NCBI GenBank assembly: GCA_903945195.1
Contig: CAJAUT010000011.1
Span: 1-55,056, forward strand
Length of the DNA stretch: 55,056 nt
Direction: 5' to 3'
Source: an uncultured bacterium
GTDB lineage: Bacteria > Patescibacteriota > Microgenomatia > UBA1400 > UBA12108
In this document: positions 20,376 to 30,347 of the stretch, piece by piece
Layout of the letters: each line of letters starts with the position of its first letter
Numbering within the stretch: the stretch's first letter is position 1
Program-made: the position numbers and the translations under genes
Notes under the pieces: model-generated
Seen by the model: only the letters and a program-made list of their open reading frames with translations
Databases searched by the model: none
Told to the model about the DNA's origin: nothing

Positions 20376-21732
20376 AATTTGGGACTTTTTAAAACAACCT
20401 CCATTTGTAGATGAACTTTTGTACATCCGCTGGACAGATAGTATTGCCTCAAACTGGATGAATCCCTGGATCACTGTCACTGAGGATGGGCAGCCTCCAT
20501 TATTTTTTTGGCTTGGAGCAATTATAAAAAATCTGACAAATTTAGATACGCTAATGATATTGAGATTAATAAGTATATTTTTTGGCCTGACGACACTTTT
20601 GATTCTGTTGAAAACAGTAACAAAAATATTTGATTCTAAATTGGCAAATATAGTAGGGTTGATTTACGTGATTTTTCCTATGTTTTTGTGGTATGACAGG
20701 TTGGCCATGAGAGAGTCCATGATCACTCTGGCAGCACTATTAGTAGTATACGGTTTGATTAGTAGATTTTTCTTGTCTAAACCAAGTGGCATCTACATAT
20801 CTTTATTAGGTTTTATTTTTGGAATTGCCACCAAAGGTACAGGGATAATTTTTATACCCATCATATTGCTGACCTATGCAATTTATCATAAAAAGATCAA
20901 GTTAGAAAAAAGTGATTTAATCTCATTTAGTATTTTTGTATCTACAATTACATTACTTTATATAGGAGCACATAGCATCATCTCAAAGGGGGAGACCTTT
21001 CTTTTTGAATCGGGAGATTTGCTTAAACATATATATTTAAATACATATTCAACAATCTCCTGGGTATTAGATTACTCTACCTTGCCAGTTTTACTGGTCG
21101 GCATGTGGGGATTTGCAACTCTGATATATCAAAAATCTCAGATCTCAATATACTATTCACTTGTTTTGATTACTACGTTGTTTATAGAGACAGTAGTCGC
21201 AAAAGTTTACTTCCCAAGATATTTTTTATGGACGATGCTATTTTGGATAATATTTATTTCAAAGGGAATACAAGAATTATTTTCAAAACCATTTGGCAAA
21301 ATAGTAGCCATATTTACGGTTATCCCCATCTTGATACTTGATTTCAATATGATCGCTTTTCCATTTAAAGCAAAGCTACCAGAAATCGAGAGGTGGCAAT
21401 ATCTCACTGGCTGGCCATCTGGGTATGGCATAAAAGATATGGCTTTAGAAATTCAAAAAATGCCTATAGATACCTTGGTAGTTGAGGAAAACAACGAAAA
21501 CTGTAGGACAGGTATTCCTTACTATTCTAGTTTATCCATATCTACAGTTTTTTTAAATGACAAGCATATTATCAACCAACATATCGCAGACGGTAAGAAA
21601 GTCTATGCATGTCTAAATATATTAGCTTCTCTACCATGGGATTTAAATAGATCCGCAGATCTGATAGTTGATAGGCCCGAGCACAAATCTAGTCTTAGGC
21701 TATATAAATTAGATTCTCAATTGCCCTATTGA
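20344..21732 (+). CDS. GT39-like membrane glycosyltransferase
   Basis: FVDELLYIRWTDSIASNWMNPWITVTEDGQPPLFFWLGAIIKN. Confidence 0.75.
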   Translation: MYLTILYLISRIWDFLKQPPFVDELLYIRWTDSIASNWMNPWITVTEDGQPPLFFWLGAIIKNLTNLDTLMILRLISIFFGLTTLLILLKTVTKIFDSKLANIVGLIYVIFPMFLWYDRLAMRESMITLAALLVVYGLISRFFLSKPSGIYISLLGFIFGIATKGTGIIFIPIILLTYAIYHKKIKLEKSDLISFSIFVSTITLLYIGAHSIISKGETFLFESGDLLKHIYLNTYSTISWVLDYSTLPVLLVGMWGFATLIYQKSQISIYYSLVLITTLFIETVVAKVYFPRYFLWTMLFWIIFISKGIQELFSKPFGKIVAIFTVIPILILDFNMIAFPFKAKLPEIERWQYLTGWPSGYGIKDMALEIQKMPIDTLVVEENNENCRTGIPYYSSLSISTVFLNDKHIINQHIADGKKVYACLNILASLPWDLNRSADLIVDRPEHKSSLRLYKLDSQLPY

Positions 21733-21759
21733 TCAGGTCATATGTATTAGAATGGAAAT

Positions 21760-22575
21760 ATGTATAAAAATCAAAATGACATAACTATCCACATGGTAGT
21801 CAAAAACGAAGATCAATGGGTATGGTTTGCAATACAGTCAATTCTCCCTTTTGTAGACAAAATCCTAATTACAGATACTGGTTCAACTGACAATACAATT
21901 CAAATTATCAATTCAATAACTTCAGATAAAATTACTTTTAATCAAAAACTTGCTACTACTTCCGCAGAAGTAACTCAAATTAGACAACAACAATTAGAGG
22001 ATACTACGACAACTTGGTGTTGGGCTGTAGATGGAGACGAAGTCTACCCTGAACGTACCGCACGTGAGGTAGTGGACGCTATCAACTCAAATAAGTGGGA
22101 GGGTATCACAGTCCGAAGATATGATTTGCTTGGAGATATCTATCATCGTCAGGTAGAGACGGTTGGTCAGTACAACATGTTTGGACAAAAAGGCCATATG
22201 GTACTAAGGGCATTAAACCTTAAAAAAATTCCTGGGTTACATCTCAGTGGAGATTATCCACTAGAAGGTTATTATGACGCGAAAAATATTGCAGTTTTAG
22301 ACCATGAAAAATCTGACCACTTCATTACTAATAACTATTTATATCACGCCATGTATCTAAAGAGATCTAGCCTAGGAGGGAATTTACCTATGTTCAATAG
22401 AGGTAAATACAAAATCGAAATTGGAATTAAAATTAACGATTCTTTGCCAGAAGTCTTTATGCTCAATCATCCCTCATTTGTCCCAAATCCATTAGTTTCT
22501 AGGGGGATTGGTTATGAACTGCTAGCTAGTATTATTACTCCAATTAAAAATTTAAAGCGTTTTATTTATACTTAA
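21760..22575 (+). CDS. GT2 glycosyltransferase
   Basis: MVVKNEDQWVWFAIQSILPFVDKILITDTGSTDNT. Confidence 0.85.
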   Translation: MYKNQNDITIHMVVKNEDQWVWFAIQSILPFVDKILITDTGSTDNTIQIINSITSDKITFNQKLATTSAEVTQIRQQQLEDTTTTWCWAVDGDEVYPERTAREVVDAINSNKWEGITVRRYDLLGDIYHRQVETVGQYNMFGQKGHMVLRALNLKKIPGLHLSGDYPLEGYYDAKNIAVLDHEKSDHFITNNYLYHAMYLKRSSLGGNLPMFNRGKYKIEIGIKINDSLPEVFMLNHPSFVPNPLVSRGIGYELLASIITPIKNLKRFIYT

Positions 22576-22578
22576 TAT

Positions 22579-22614
22579 ACTTTATGAACTTGATAAACTT
22601 TAAGGACTTTCTAC
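22579..22614 (+). repeat. Nonamer minisatellite ACTTTATGA ACTTGATAA ACTTTAAGG ACTTTCTAC
   Basis: Period-9 array between CDSs, ending 4 nt before ATG 22619. Confidence 0.8.
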
Positions 22615-22618
22615 TTAT

Positions 22619-23680
22619 ATGCGTATAGCCTTCCTACACATGACCATGGGGATAGTAGATCGTGGGGCAGAGCGAGTAGTAGATTTGCTTGCCACTGGTT
22701 TGTCGCAAAACAACGAAGTACTAGTGATACAAGCAGGAAGGGTAGATAGCTCTAAAAAATATCTGTGTAAACGAGTGTACAACCTAGAATCAGCACCTCT
22801 TGTTGCGCCACGCAATTTTTGGGAAAAGATAATGTTTCGAATGTATTTGGACAAGAGTAGTAGGCAAGTCGTAGGATTTACACTTGAAGCAACATTGGAA
22901 ATATCAAAGTTTGATCCAGATTTAATTATTGTAATGAATGGAGCAGAGCAGCTAAAAATCATTAAACACAATTTCCCCAACATAAAAACGGTCGTATTTG
23001 GTGAAGCAGGTATAGGGTACCACGATAAAAATACAATACTAGCAAAACCAGATCTATTTGTGGCCCTTACAGAATCAGCATCCAACTGGGCAAACAAATA
23101 TCGAAAAGGGAATACGCAAATTATTGTTGTTCCAAATCCAGTTGAATTAAAAAAATCAAAGGCCATAGATCTGCACATGCTCTCACCAATAGTCATGGTT
23201 GCAGGAGCACTCACTAGCTATAAAAATATTAGAGACGTGATAGAGGCTGCCAAATCTAATGGATACTCATTACTTTTGATAGGTGATGGAGAAGAAAGTG
23301 AGATAGTCGCCAAGTCTTTGTCCAATTTCCCATCTGATTTCCGCTGGGTAAAACATGTAGATCCAGACGATATGATGTCTTATTATTTGGCCTCAGATGT
23401 ATTCTGTTTTGTGCCAGATCAACAAGAAGCATTTGGAAATGTGTACATAGAAGCCATGGCCGCAGGTCTCCCTATCGTCGCATCCGATGACCCAATTAGA
23501 AGGGAGATAGTTGGAAACAAAGGCATCTATGTAGAGCCACATAATATCGAAAGTATAAAGCTGGGCATGCAAAAAGCCGCCAAATTAGGTAAGCAAAAAT
23601 ACGAAACAGAGCTAACCAGGTTTAGCCTGCCTGTTATTAGTAAACAATTAGGAGCCATCTTCCATGACCTCATCAATTAA
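22619..23680 (+). CDS. GT4 glycosyltransferase
   Basis: FVPDQQEAFGNVYIEAMAAGLPIVASDDPIRREIV. Confidence 0.85.
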   Translation: MRIAFLHMTMGIVDRGAERVVDLLATGLSQNNEVLVIQAGRVDSSKKYLCKRVYNLESAPLVAPRNFWEKIMFRMYLDKSSRQVVGFTLEATLEISKFDPDLIIVMNGAEQLKIIKHNFPNIKTVVFGEAGIGYHDKNTILAKPDLFVALTESASNWANKYRKGNTQIIVVPNPVELKKSKAIDLHMLSPIVMVAGALTSYKNIRDVIEAAKSNGYSLLLIGDGEESEIVAKSLSNFPSDFRWVKHVDPDDMMSYYLASDVFCFVPDQQEAFGNVYIEAMAAGLPIVASDDPIRREIVGNKGIYVEPHNIESIKLGMQKAAKLGKQKYETELTRFSLPVISKQLGAIFHDLIN

Positions 23681-24524
23681 ATCAGTCGCCTCGGCCATCC
23701 TAGCTGTCTACAACGCACAGTCAACGATTCTGCCGTGCATAGAGTCACTACTAGGTCAGTCAGCAAAGGTCGAGATCATTGTGGTAGATGATGGAAGTAC
23801 AGACGGTACTCTCAAAAAACTCAATATTTATAAAGATATTAAAATCCTCAAGCAGTCTCATGGCGGGCCAGCTCTTGCGCGCAATCTAGGTAGTAGTCAT
23901 GCAAACTCCGACATTCTACTTTTTGTTGATGCAGATATGATTTTTGATCGCGATTACGTGCAGGACTTAATTCACCCAATTTTAAATTATAGCCGTGCCA
24001 CTGCGAAGCTCGAAGAGCGAAGCGTGGGGACTTATACAACAGAAGAACAAGTAGCCAACTGGGACAATGTCTGGGCTAGGTGCTGGAATGTCCAAGAAGG
24101 CTGGGAGGATGAGAAAAGATTTCCAAAAAACCCACCAAAGTACGGCACAGATTTTAGGGCCATCCTAAAATCCGAGTTCGACAAAATAGGGGGATTCGAC
24201 AATATTGGCTACACTGACACTTGGAGTTTGTTCAACAAACTAGGTGTAAAGCCACTTAGTACCAAAGCTATTTGTTATCACAAAAATCCAGGCACGCTTG
24301 CTGCAGTATTTAGCCAAGCTCGCTGGGCCGCCAAGCGGCCGTACAAATATGGCATTGTGGGTACCCTCTATGCACTAGTGCGCACCTCGCTCCCTATCTC
24401 GCTAGTTGTAGGTATAGTCAAATCTTACAAGGATCGTAACTTTGCAGTATTCAAAATCATCTACGATCTAGGTAGATTTGTCGGAATTCTAGAGATGATG
24501 GTGAGCGGCAATCTGGCTAAATAG
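23664..24524 (+). CDS. GT2 glycosyltransferase
   Basis: AILAVYNAQSTILPCIESLLGQ; VVDDGSTDGT; FVDADMIFDRDYV. Confidence 0.9.
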   Translation: MTSSIKSVASAILAVYNAQSTILPCIESLLGQSAKVEIIVVDDGSTDGTLKKLNIYKDIKILKQSHGGPALARNLGSSHANSDILLFVDADMIFDRDYVQDLIHPILNYSRATAKLEERSVGTYTTEEQVANWDNVWARCWNVQEGWEDEKRFPKNPPKYGTDFRAILKSEFDKIGGFDNIGYTDTWSLFNKLGVKPLSTKAICYHKNPGTLAAVFSQARWAAKRPYKYGIVGTLYALVRTSLPISLVVGIVKSYKDRNFAVFKIIYDLGRFVGILEMMVSGNLAK

Positions 24525-25223
24525 TTATTTGCCAAATCTTAGTCGCCAAGCTTCTTTGGTATATTCAATCGCCATTTTGCCAAGCTGAGATTTAGATGCT
24601 CCACCTATGCGAGCTTGGTAGGTGGTAGGGACCTCTATAGTCTTCCATCCCGCCTGTGCAGCATAAAAGACTAGTCGTAGATGATAGTCCCCGTATCCAT
24701 AATAAATTCGTTTAAGTCCTAGACTCACTATGTCAGTTTTGCGTACGGCGTAATATCCACTAGTGTTGTCCCAGATAGGTAGTCCAAATAGTCTAAACAT
24801 TCCATTAAATAAAAATGTCGGAAGCATCCTCCAACCTTTCATACCACCGTCGCCTTTAAATCTAGAAGCTACAACCAGCTTTACCTCGCCCTTTAGATTC
24901 TTTAGCATATTTGGCATGTCTTCTGGATCATGGTTGCCGTCGGCGTCCATCCCAATCACGATATTGCCCTCAGCTTTATCTACTCCTTCGCCAATCGACA
25001 GACCTAGCCCATGATTTTTCTTGCGTACTATCAAGCGGATATTTGGATTTTTCTTGGCTGCTTCTTTTACGACCTCCGCCGTACCGTCTGGCGAATCATC
25101 ATCCACCACCACGACCTCGTGTTTGTATCCAGCTTTTTTTAGTACATTTGATACATGGTTCGCGTGTTTGACTATCGCGTCTTTTTCGTTGTACGTAGGT
25201 AGTATGACTGAAACAAAATCCAT
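24525..25223 (-). CDS. GT2, dolichyl-phosphate mannosyltransferase-like
   Basis: VSVILPTYNEKDAIVKHANHV; VVDDDSPDGTAEVVKEAAKK; GMDADGNHDPEDMPNML. Confidence 0.9.
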   Translation of the reverse strand: MDFVSVILPTYNEKDAIVKHANHVSNVLKKAGYKHEVVVVDDDSPDGTAEVVKEAAKKNPNIRLIVRKKNHGLGLSIGEGVDKAEGNIVIGMDADGNHDPEDMPNMLKNLKGEVKLVVASRFKGDGGMKGWRMLPTFLFNGMFRLFGLPIWDNTSGYYAVRKTDIVSLGLKRIYYGYGDYHLRLVFYAAQAGWKTIEVPTTYQARIGGASKSQLGKMAIEYTKEAWRLRFGK

Positions 25224-26788
25224 AAGTAGCCTCCTATTCCTGCTAATGTTATCAGATTGCCAAGCCGTTGTGCAGTGGGAGCACTGTATTTAAAAGACAA
25301 TGTGGTCTCACCAGTATTTACAAAACATGCCATAAGTCCTGAGTCATCTATGTGGGTAGCCAGTCTCGCAGTCACGTAACAATCATTTGGCATCACCCAG
25401 CCGGGGAAATAGGCAGTATTGATCCTCACTTCACCAGCACTACTAGCCTTCACTTTGTAAGTTTGTTCGTTGGATTTATTTACAACTATCTCTATCTCAC
25501 CACTACCACTGATAAACTCTGCACGTTTGCCAAATGGCGAAGAGTATCTAGTGGCGCGCGTTAGTGGTGCATACTCCCCGTACGAGTCACCAGTCTCACG
25601 AGCAAAAAAAGCCAAGTCTTTGTCGGGACCCCAGTAGTCATGGGTATGCGCCATACCACCAGCTTGCCATGCCATGACTAAAGTTATAACGATTGTGATT
25701 ACTTTACGAACTTTATGACTTGATAAACTTTCTACTACTATCGATCCTATCCACGCGGTTGCAAATACAATACATAACAGTAGTCGCCAGGGAAAATCGA
25801 TGATATTTCCCAGAAACAGTTTGTACAGCGGCATAGAAATGGGCAAGATAAATATCAAAGCCACTATGCTTGCCACGCTCAAAAAACGCAGTTCTTTTTG
25901 GCCTTTTTTAAAAGATAAAAATATTGCAGCTGCAAGTAGTACTAGAGGTACAAGCCCTATCTCAAAAGACATGCCGTCAGCTGGTCCAGGAAGTGATACT
26001 CCGTATCCCCAAGGTGAGTGTAAAAGCTGAGAGAGACTAGGAAACATCAGCAATGTGTCAGACAAACTAGGCGAGTAATAGGTATATTTAGTAAGCGCCA
26101 AAGTAGGCATAAGGTTGAACATCGAGATAGCTATCGCAATGACGTATGGAATGAAAAAATCTTTTAATGTCTTGCCTAGTTGTCCTTTTTTTGCATTTAT
26201 TAAAGTGTATCCTAGGAAAAATGCCGAAAAAGCCGCCGAAGCAACAGGGTGTGTAAGAAATAGTCCTGCCCACCCAAGGATAGTAATAGGTAGTGACCCT
26301 GTCGTAAACCCAATTATCAAAAGGGGTGGAAACATAAAAGAGATCGATTCACCAAGTGCTCCCCGGACATATATATCTACAAATCTATATGGAGCCAAAG
26401 AGTATAGGATCGCACCAGCCCAAGCAGCAGGGTAACCATACTTCTTACGTAGTGCCAAATACATAAATACCCCAGATAGGATATAGCTGATGGCTAAGGT
26501 GATCTTGTAACTATCAAATATCGTGGCACCTAGTCTATGCCATAGCTCGTTTAGCATATATGGCAGCTGATAATTGAGCATAAGGACCGGCGAGCCAATC
26601 CCACCTAGTACTTCTTTGGCCCACATGGGGGGAAGCTGGCCATCTGTGAGAGCTGTGTGGTAGGCGATAGCGCGAGAGATATGTGGGTTTACGTCATGAA
26701 ACATGGGAAGTCCGGGGATGGCGAGGTCGGCCGTAAAAAATGCGAGCAAACACGCGAGACTTATTGAGATCAATAAATTCTTTATCAC
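25172..26788 (-). CDS. Large multipass membrane protein, glycan-related
   Basis: Multiple TM segments; YSLAPYRFVDIYVRGALGESISFMFPPLLI. Confidence 0.65.
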   Translation of the reverse strand: MIKNLLISISLACLLAFFTADLAIPGLPMFHDVNPHISRAIAYHTALTDGQLPPMWAKEVLGGIGSPVLMLNYQLPYMLNELWHRLGATIFDSYKITLAISYILSGVFMYLALRKKYGYPAAWAGAILYSLAPYRFVDIYVRGALGESISFMFPPLLIIGFTTGSLPITILGWAGLFLTHPVASAAFSAFFLGYTLINAKKGQLGKTLKDFFIPYVIAIAISMFNLMPTLALTKYTYYSPSLSDTLLMFPSLSQLLHSPWGYGVSLPGPADGMSFEIGLVPLVLLAAAIFLSFKKGQKELRFLSVASIVALIFILPISMPLYKLFLGNIIDFPWRLLLCIVFATAWIGSIVVESLSSHKVRKVITIVITLVMAWQAGGMAHTHDYWGPDKDLAFFARETGDSYGEYAPLTRATRYSSPFGKRAEFISGSGEIEIVVNKSNEQTYKVKASSAGEVRINTAYFPGWVMPNDCYVTARLATHIDDSGLMACFVNTGETTLSFKYSAPTAQRLGNLITLAGIGGYLWILFQSYYLRTTKKTR

Positions 26789-26826
26789 CGTAGCTCTATC
26801 CTACTATAGCCTGATACAATTGTGCC

Positions 26827-28140
26827 ATGGGTTATATATTGTCGCTGGCACTTGTTCTAAGACTTATCTTTATCAATCAGTCGCTCTGGCTGGACGAAAG
26901 TATCGAAGCTCTTGCCCTCATAGGTCGTATGGGGCCACTCATGACCTATGCTCTCGCCGACTACCAGCCTCCTCTCTATCACCTCATAGGCTGGGTCAAT
27001 ACAGAGCTCTTTGGATTTAGTGAAATCGCATTGCGACTACCTTCACTCATGTCTGGATTGCTTACAGTCTTTTTTGTCGTCAAGATCGGTGAGCTTGTGG
27101 CCAGTAAAAAAGTAGGGATAATCGCAGGGCTCCTAGCCGCCACCAATCCACTCCTGATCTACTACTCTGTCGAAGGTCGTACCTATGCCATGACCGCCTT
27201 TTTTGTCACCGCTAGTTTTTACTATTTTATCCAATTAATAGCAAATAAACATGTCTCCAAACTTTATACTTTCTACTATCTACTTTCTACTATATGTTTT
27301 ATCTACACCTCCTATCTATCTTGGTTTGCACTCCTGGCTCAGGGTCTCTATGCCCTCTACAAAAAACGTTTTGACTTGGTGGCTCTCCAGTTTGTCTCTG
27401 CCCTCACGCTTTTGGCATGGTTGCCATCTTTTGTGAGCTCTCTTTCCATCGGTCAGTCAACTCGTGGCAATAGTCCCGAGTGGGGCAGGGTAGTAGGCGG
27501 ACTAGAATGGAAGTCTCTACCTCTTACCTGGGTCAAGTTCAATATTGGTCGTCTAGGTTTTGAAAACAAGCCACTTTACGCTGGGATAGTCACTGCACTT
27601 GGCTTATTCCATTTATATATATTAAAGAAACTCGACTATAAAAAATATTCTGTATTTTTCCTCTGGATTGTACCGCCAATTCTACTTGGGTTGCTCACAG
27701 CTTACTTCCTGCCAGTCTATTCGTACTTTCGCCTACTCTTTGTCCTGCCAGCTTATCTACTACTCTTACCTCTGTCCTCACTCAAACTTTCAAAATATCT
27801 CATTTATCTCAACCTCATCTTTTTGGTTATATTTATGTTTTCACCTAGGTATCACAAAGAAGATTGGCGTTCGCTAATGCAGGACTTGCCTGCAAACAGT
27901 GTAGTCGCCATGCCATCTCGTGCACAAGCAGCCCCGCTCCTTTACTACGGCTGGACTGGAGATATCCTAGAGCCTAGTCATGAGGACTTAACTGGCAATA
28001 AAGTGTACTATGTCCGGTACGTCGAAGATCTCTTTGATGTAAGTAAACTTGGGCAGGCAAACTTTAAAGATTCTGGCTATACTATTACTAATCAAAAGGT
28101 ATACTCAGGCATTCAAATGGATATCTACGCAAAACAATAA
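26827..28140 (+). CDS. GT39-like membrane glycosyltransferase
   Basis: SLWLDESIEALALIGRMGPLMTYALADYQPPLYHLIGWV. Confidence 0.8.
   Translation: MGYILSLALVLRLIFINQSLWLDESIEALALIGRMGPLMTYALADYQPPLYHLIGWVNTELFGFSEIALRLPSLMSGLLTVFFVVKIGELVASKKVGIIAGLLAATNPLLIYYSVEGRTYAMTAFFVTASFYYFIQLIANKHVSKLYTFYYLLSTICFIYTSYLSWFALLAQGLYALYKKRFDLVALQFVSALTLLAWLPSFVSSLSIGQSTRGNSPEWGRVVGGLEWKSLPLTWVKFNIGRLGFENKPLYAGIVTALGLFHLYILKKLDYKKYSVFFLWIVPPILLGLLTAYFLPVYSYFRLLFVLPAYLLLLPLSSLKLSKYLIYLNLIFLVIFMFSPRYHKEDWRSLMQDLPANSVVAMPSRAQAAPLLYYGWTGDILEPSHEDLTGNKVYYVRYVEDLFDVSKLGQANFKDSGYTITNQKVYSGIQMDIYAKQ
27261..27295 (+). repeat. Heptamer minisatellite ACTTTAT ACTTTCT ACTATCT ACTTTCT ACTATAT inside a CDS
   Basis: Period-7 array encoding LYTFYYLLSTI. 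Confidence 0.75.
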
Positions 28141-28184
28141 CTTTATGAACTTTATAAACATTACGGACTTGATAAACTAATATG
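28140..28184 (+). repeat. Nonamer minisatellite ACTTTATGA ACTTTATAA ACATTACGG ACTTGATAA ACTAATATG
   Basis: Period-9; starts at last base of upstream TAA, ends at ATG 28182. Confidence 0.8.
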
Positions 28185-29252
28185 CGTATTGGGATTGATG
28201 TTTCACAAATGTGTTACGAAGGCACGGGCGTTGCCCGCTATGTTTATGGCTTGACCCAGGCTCTCTTAAATCTAGACACTACTCATCAGTTTGTACTTTA
28301 TGCAGGCGCGCTCAGGCAAAGAGATTTTTTTGAAAAGTTAAAGACGCAGTCACCTTGGGACAAAGCAGAGTGGCATATCTTTCCTATCCCTCCAAAAGTG
28401 GCTGGTTTAGCCTTAAGCACTCTACCTATCCACATAGAGTCTCTTGTCGGCAAGGTAGATCTATTTCATAGCTCGGACTGGGTAGAACCACGCGCAAATT
28501 GTCCGGTAGTCACAACCATCCATGATCTAGTATTTATCAAATATCCAGAGACTGTAGAAAAGATGATATTAAATACTCAAGTGAAAAGATTAAATAAAAT
28601 TGTGAAAAATAAAACTCATATCATTGCTGATTCTCGCAGTACCAAACAAGACATTCTAGAAGCCTACAATCTAAACTCAGATCAAATAGATGTAGTCTAT
28701 CCAGGTATAGATGCGAGTTATGTTCCTCAATCGCCTACGGAAGTTGATCGCGTGAAAAAGAAATACAACTTGCCAGACAAGTATGTCTTGTCACTAGGTA
28801 CCCAGGAGCCACGCAAAAACATTTCTCGACTAGTAGACGCCGTCAAAGAACTAGATCTCCCACTTGTGATCGTAGGCAAGCATGGTTGGGGCAACAAAAC
28901 CAAGAGTATTGGCTTTGTGCCAGACGCTGATATCAGAGCTTTATATACCGGTGCCACCGTTTTTGCTTACCCCTCGATTTACGAAGGTTTTGGCTTCCCA
29001 GTCCTAGAAGCCATGGCCTGTGGTACGCCTGTTGTCACCTCAAACATCTCTTCACTGCCTGAGCTAGCAGGGGATGCCGCAATTCTCGTAGACCCAAAGA
29101 GTGTAGATCTCATCAGGGCCGGCATCACGACGGCTATCGAAAACAGAGATATCTGCATTGAGCGAGGGCTCAAACAAGTACAAAAATTTAGCTGGGAAAG
29201 TACCGCTAAACACACACTGGAGGTTTATGAAAAAACTGCAAATAGGCATTGA
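28182..29252 (+). CDS. GT4 glycosyltransferase
   Basis: YPSIYEGFGFPVLEAMACGTPVVTSNISSLPEL. Confidence 0.9.
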   Translation: MRIGIDVSQMCYEGTGVARYVYGLTQALLNLDTTHQFVLYAGALRQRDFFEKLKTQSPWDKAEWHIFPIPPKVAGLALSTLPIHIESLVGKVDLFHSSDWVEPRANCPVVTTIHDLVFIKYPETVEKMILNTQVKRLNKIVKNKTHIIADSRSTKQDILEAYNLNSDQIDVVYPGIDASYVPQSPTEVDRVKKKYNLPDKYVLSLGTQEPRKNISRLVDAVKELDLPLVIVGKHGWGNKTKSIGFVPDADIRALYTGATVFAYPSIYEGFGFPVLEAMACGTPVVTSNISSLPELAGDAAILVDPKSVDLIRAGITTAIENRDICIERGLKQVQKFSWESTAKHTLEVYEKTANRH

Positions 29253-30336
29253 TGTAAATGAAGCCAATGTGGGAAATCGTGTAGGCACAGGACAATATGC
29301 TTACAATATCCTCAAATATTTTTATGGACGCAGTGAAATCAATTTCACCCTTTATCATCGCGATCCACTCCAAGGAGATATGCCAGGAGAGCGCGAAGGT
29401 TGGCATTATCAGCAGGTAGGCCCAAGTAAAGGTTGGATCAGGTTTGGACTCCCACTTTATCTTGCTCTGCACAAGAAAAATGATGTTTTCTGGTCACCTG
29501 CACATTACATGCCGTCAGTTACTGGCGCACCAAGCGTGGTCACTATCCATGATCTAGCCTACGAATACTTCCCCGATCTATTCCTACCGAGTGATCTCTA
29601 TAAACTCAAAAACTGGACTAGAGCAGCGGTAAAGCAGTCAGAAAAAGTGATTGCTGTTTCAGAAGCTACCAAACACGATCTGATAAAACTCTACGAAGTC
29701 GATCCGAGTAAAATTTCGGTAGTGCACAATGGCTACGACTCAGAAGTATTTAACATGGAGTCAAAGATCTCTACAAAACTACTTGCTAGCTACGACCTAA
29801 AACCTGCTACCTACATTCTGTTCCTAGGCACCATTCAGCCTCGCAAAAATGCCAAAAAATTAGTCCAAGCATTTCACCTGCTCAAAGAAGGAGGCTACAA
29901 AGGCAAACTAGTCATTGCCGGCGGCATAGGCTGGCTAGCTGATGAAACTCTAGAGCTCATTAAATCATCTCCTGATTCAAAAGATATTGTCCTTACTGGC
30001 TATGTTTCAGACGAACTTCGAAAAACTTTGTATACCTACGCCGACGTCTATGTCTTACCTTCACTATATGAAGGCTTTGGTGTGCCAGCTATCGAAGCCA
30101 TGGGCTGCGGGGCACCTGTATGTGTCTCAAACAATTCTAGTCTTCCAGAAGTGGTAGGGGACGCAGGACTACTTTTTAATCCCTCAGACCCAGCTGACAT
30201 CGCCTCGTCCATTCTAGAGATCAAAAAAGACCGCGAAAAATGGGTCAAAAAAAGCCTTTCCCGCTCCAAACACTTTTCCTGGGAGAAGTGCGCAGAGGAA
30301 ACTTTGGCAGTATTGACTTCGGGCAAAATTCGGTGA
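29227..30336 (+). CDS. GT4 glycosyltransferase
   Basis: Start ATG 29227 (MKKLQIGIDVNEANVGNRVGTGQYAYN); LPSLYEGFGVPAIEAMGCGAPVCVSNNSSLPEV. Confidence 0.9.
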   Translation: MKKLQIGIDVNEANVGNRVGTGQYAYNILKYFYGRSEINFTLYHRDPLQGDMPGEREGWHYQQVGPSKGWIRFGLPLYLALHKKNDVFWSPAHYMPSVTGAPSVVTIHDLAYEYFPDLFLPSDLYKLKNWTRAAVKQSEKVIAVSEATKHDLIKLYEVDPSKISVVHNGYDSEVFNMESKISTKLLASYDLKPATYILFLGTIQPRKNAKKLVQAFHLLKEGGYKGKLVIAGGIGWLADETLELIKSSPDSKDIVLTGYVSDELRKTLYTYADVYVLPSLYEGFGVPAIEAMGCGAPVCVSNNSSLPEVVGDAGLLFNPSDPADIASSILEIKKDREKWVKKSLSRSKHFSWEKCAEETLAVLTSGKIR

Positions 30337-30341
30337 ATAAT
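30313..30341 (+). promoter_or_regulatory. Promoter TTGACT-N17-AATAAT with TTCGGGCAAAATTCGG between the boxes
   Basis: Seen directly: ttgacttcgggcaaaattcggtgaataat. Confidence 0.7.
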
Positions 30342-30347
30342 TGAACT

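Noticed and set aside
24763-25293. Plus-strand ORFs opposite the minus-strand GT2 gene
   Set aside because: Low-complexity shadow ORFs; the minus-strand protein has clear GT2 motifs.
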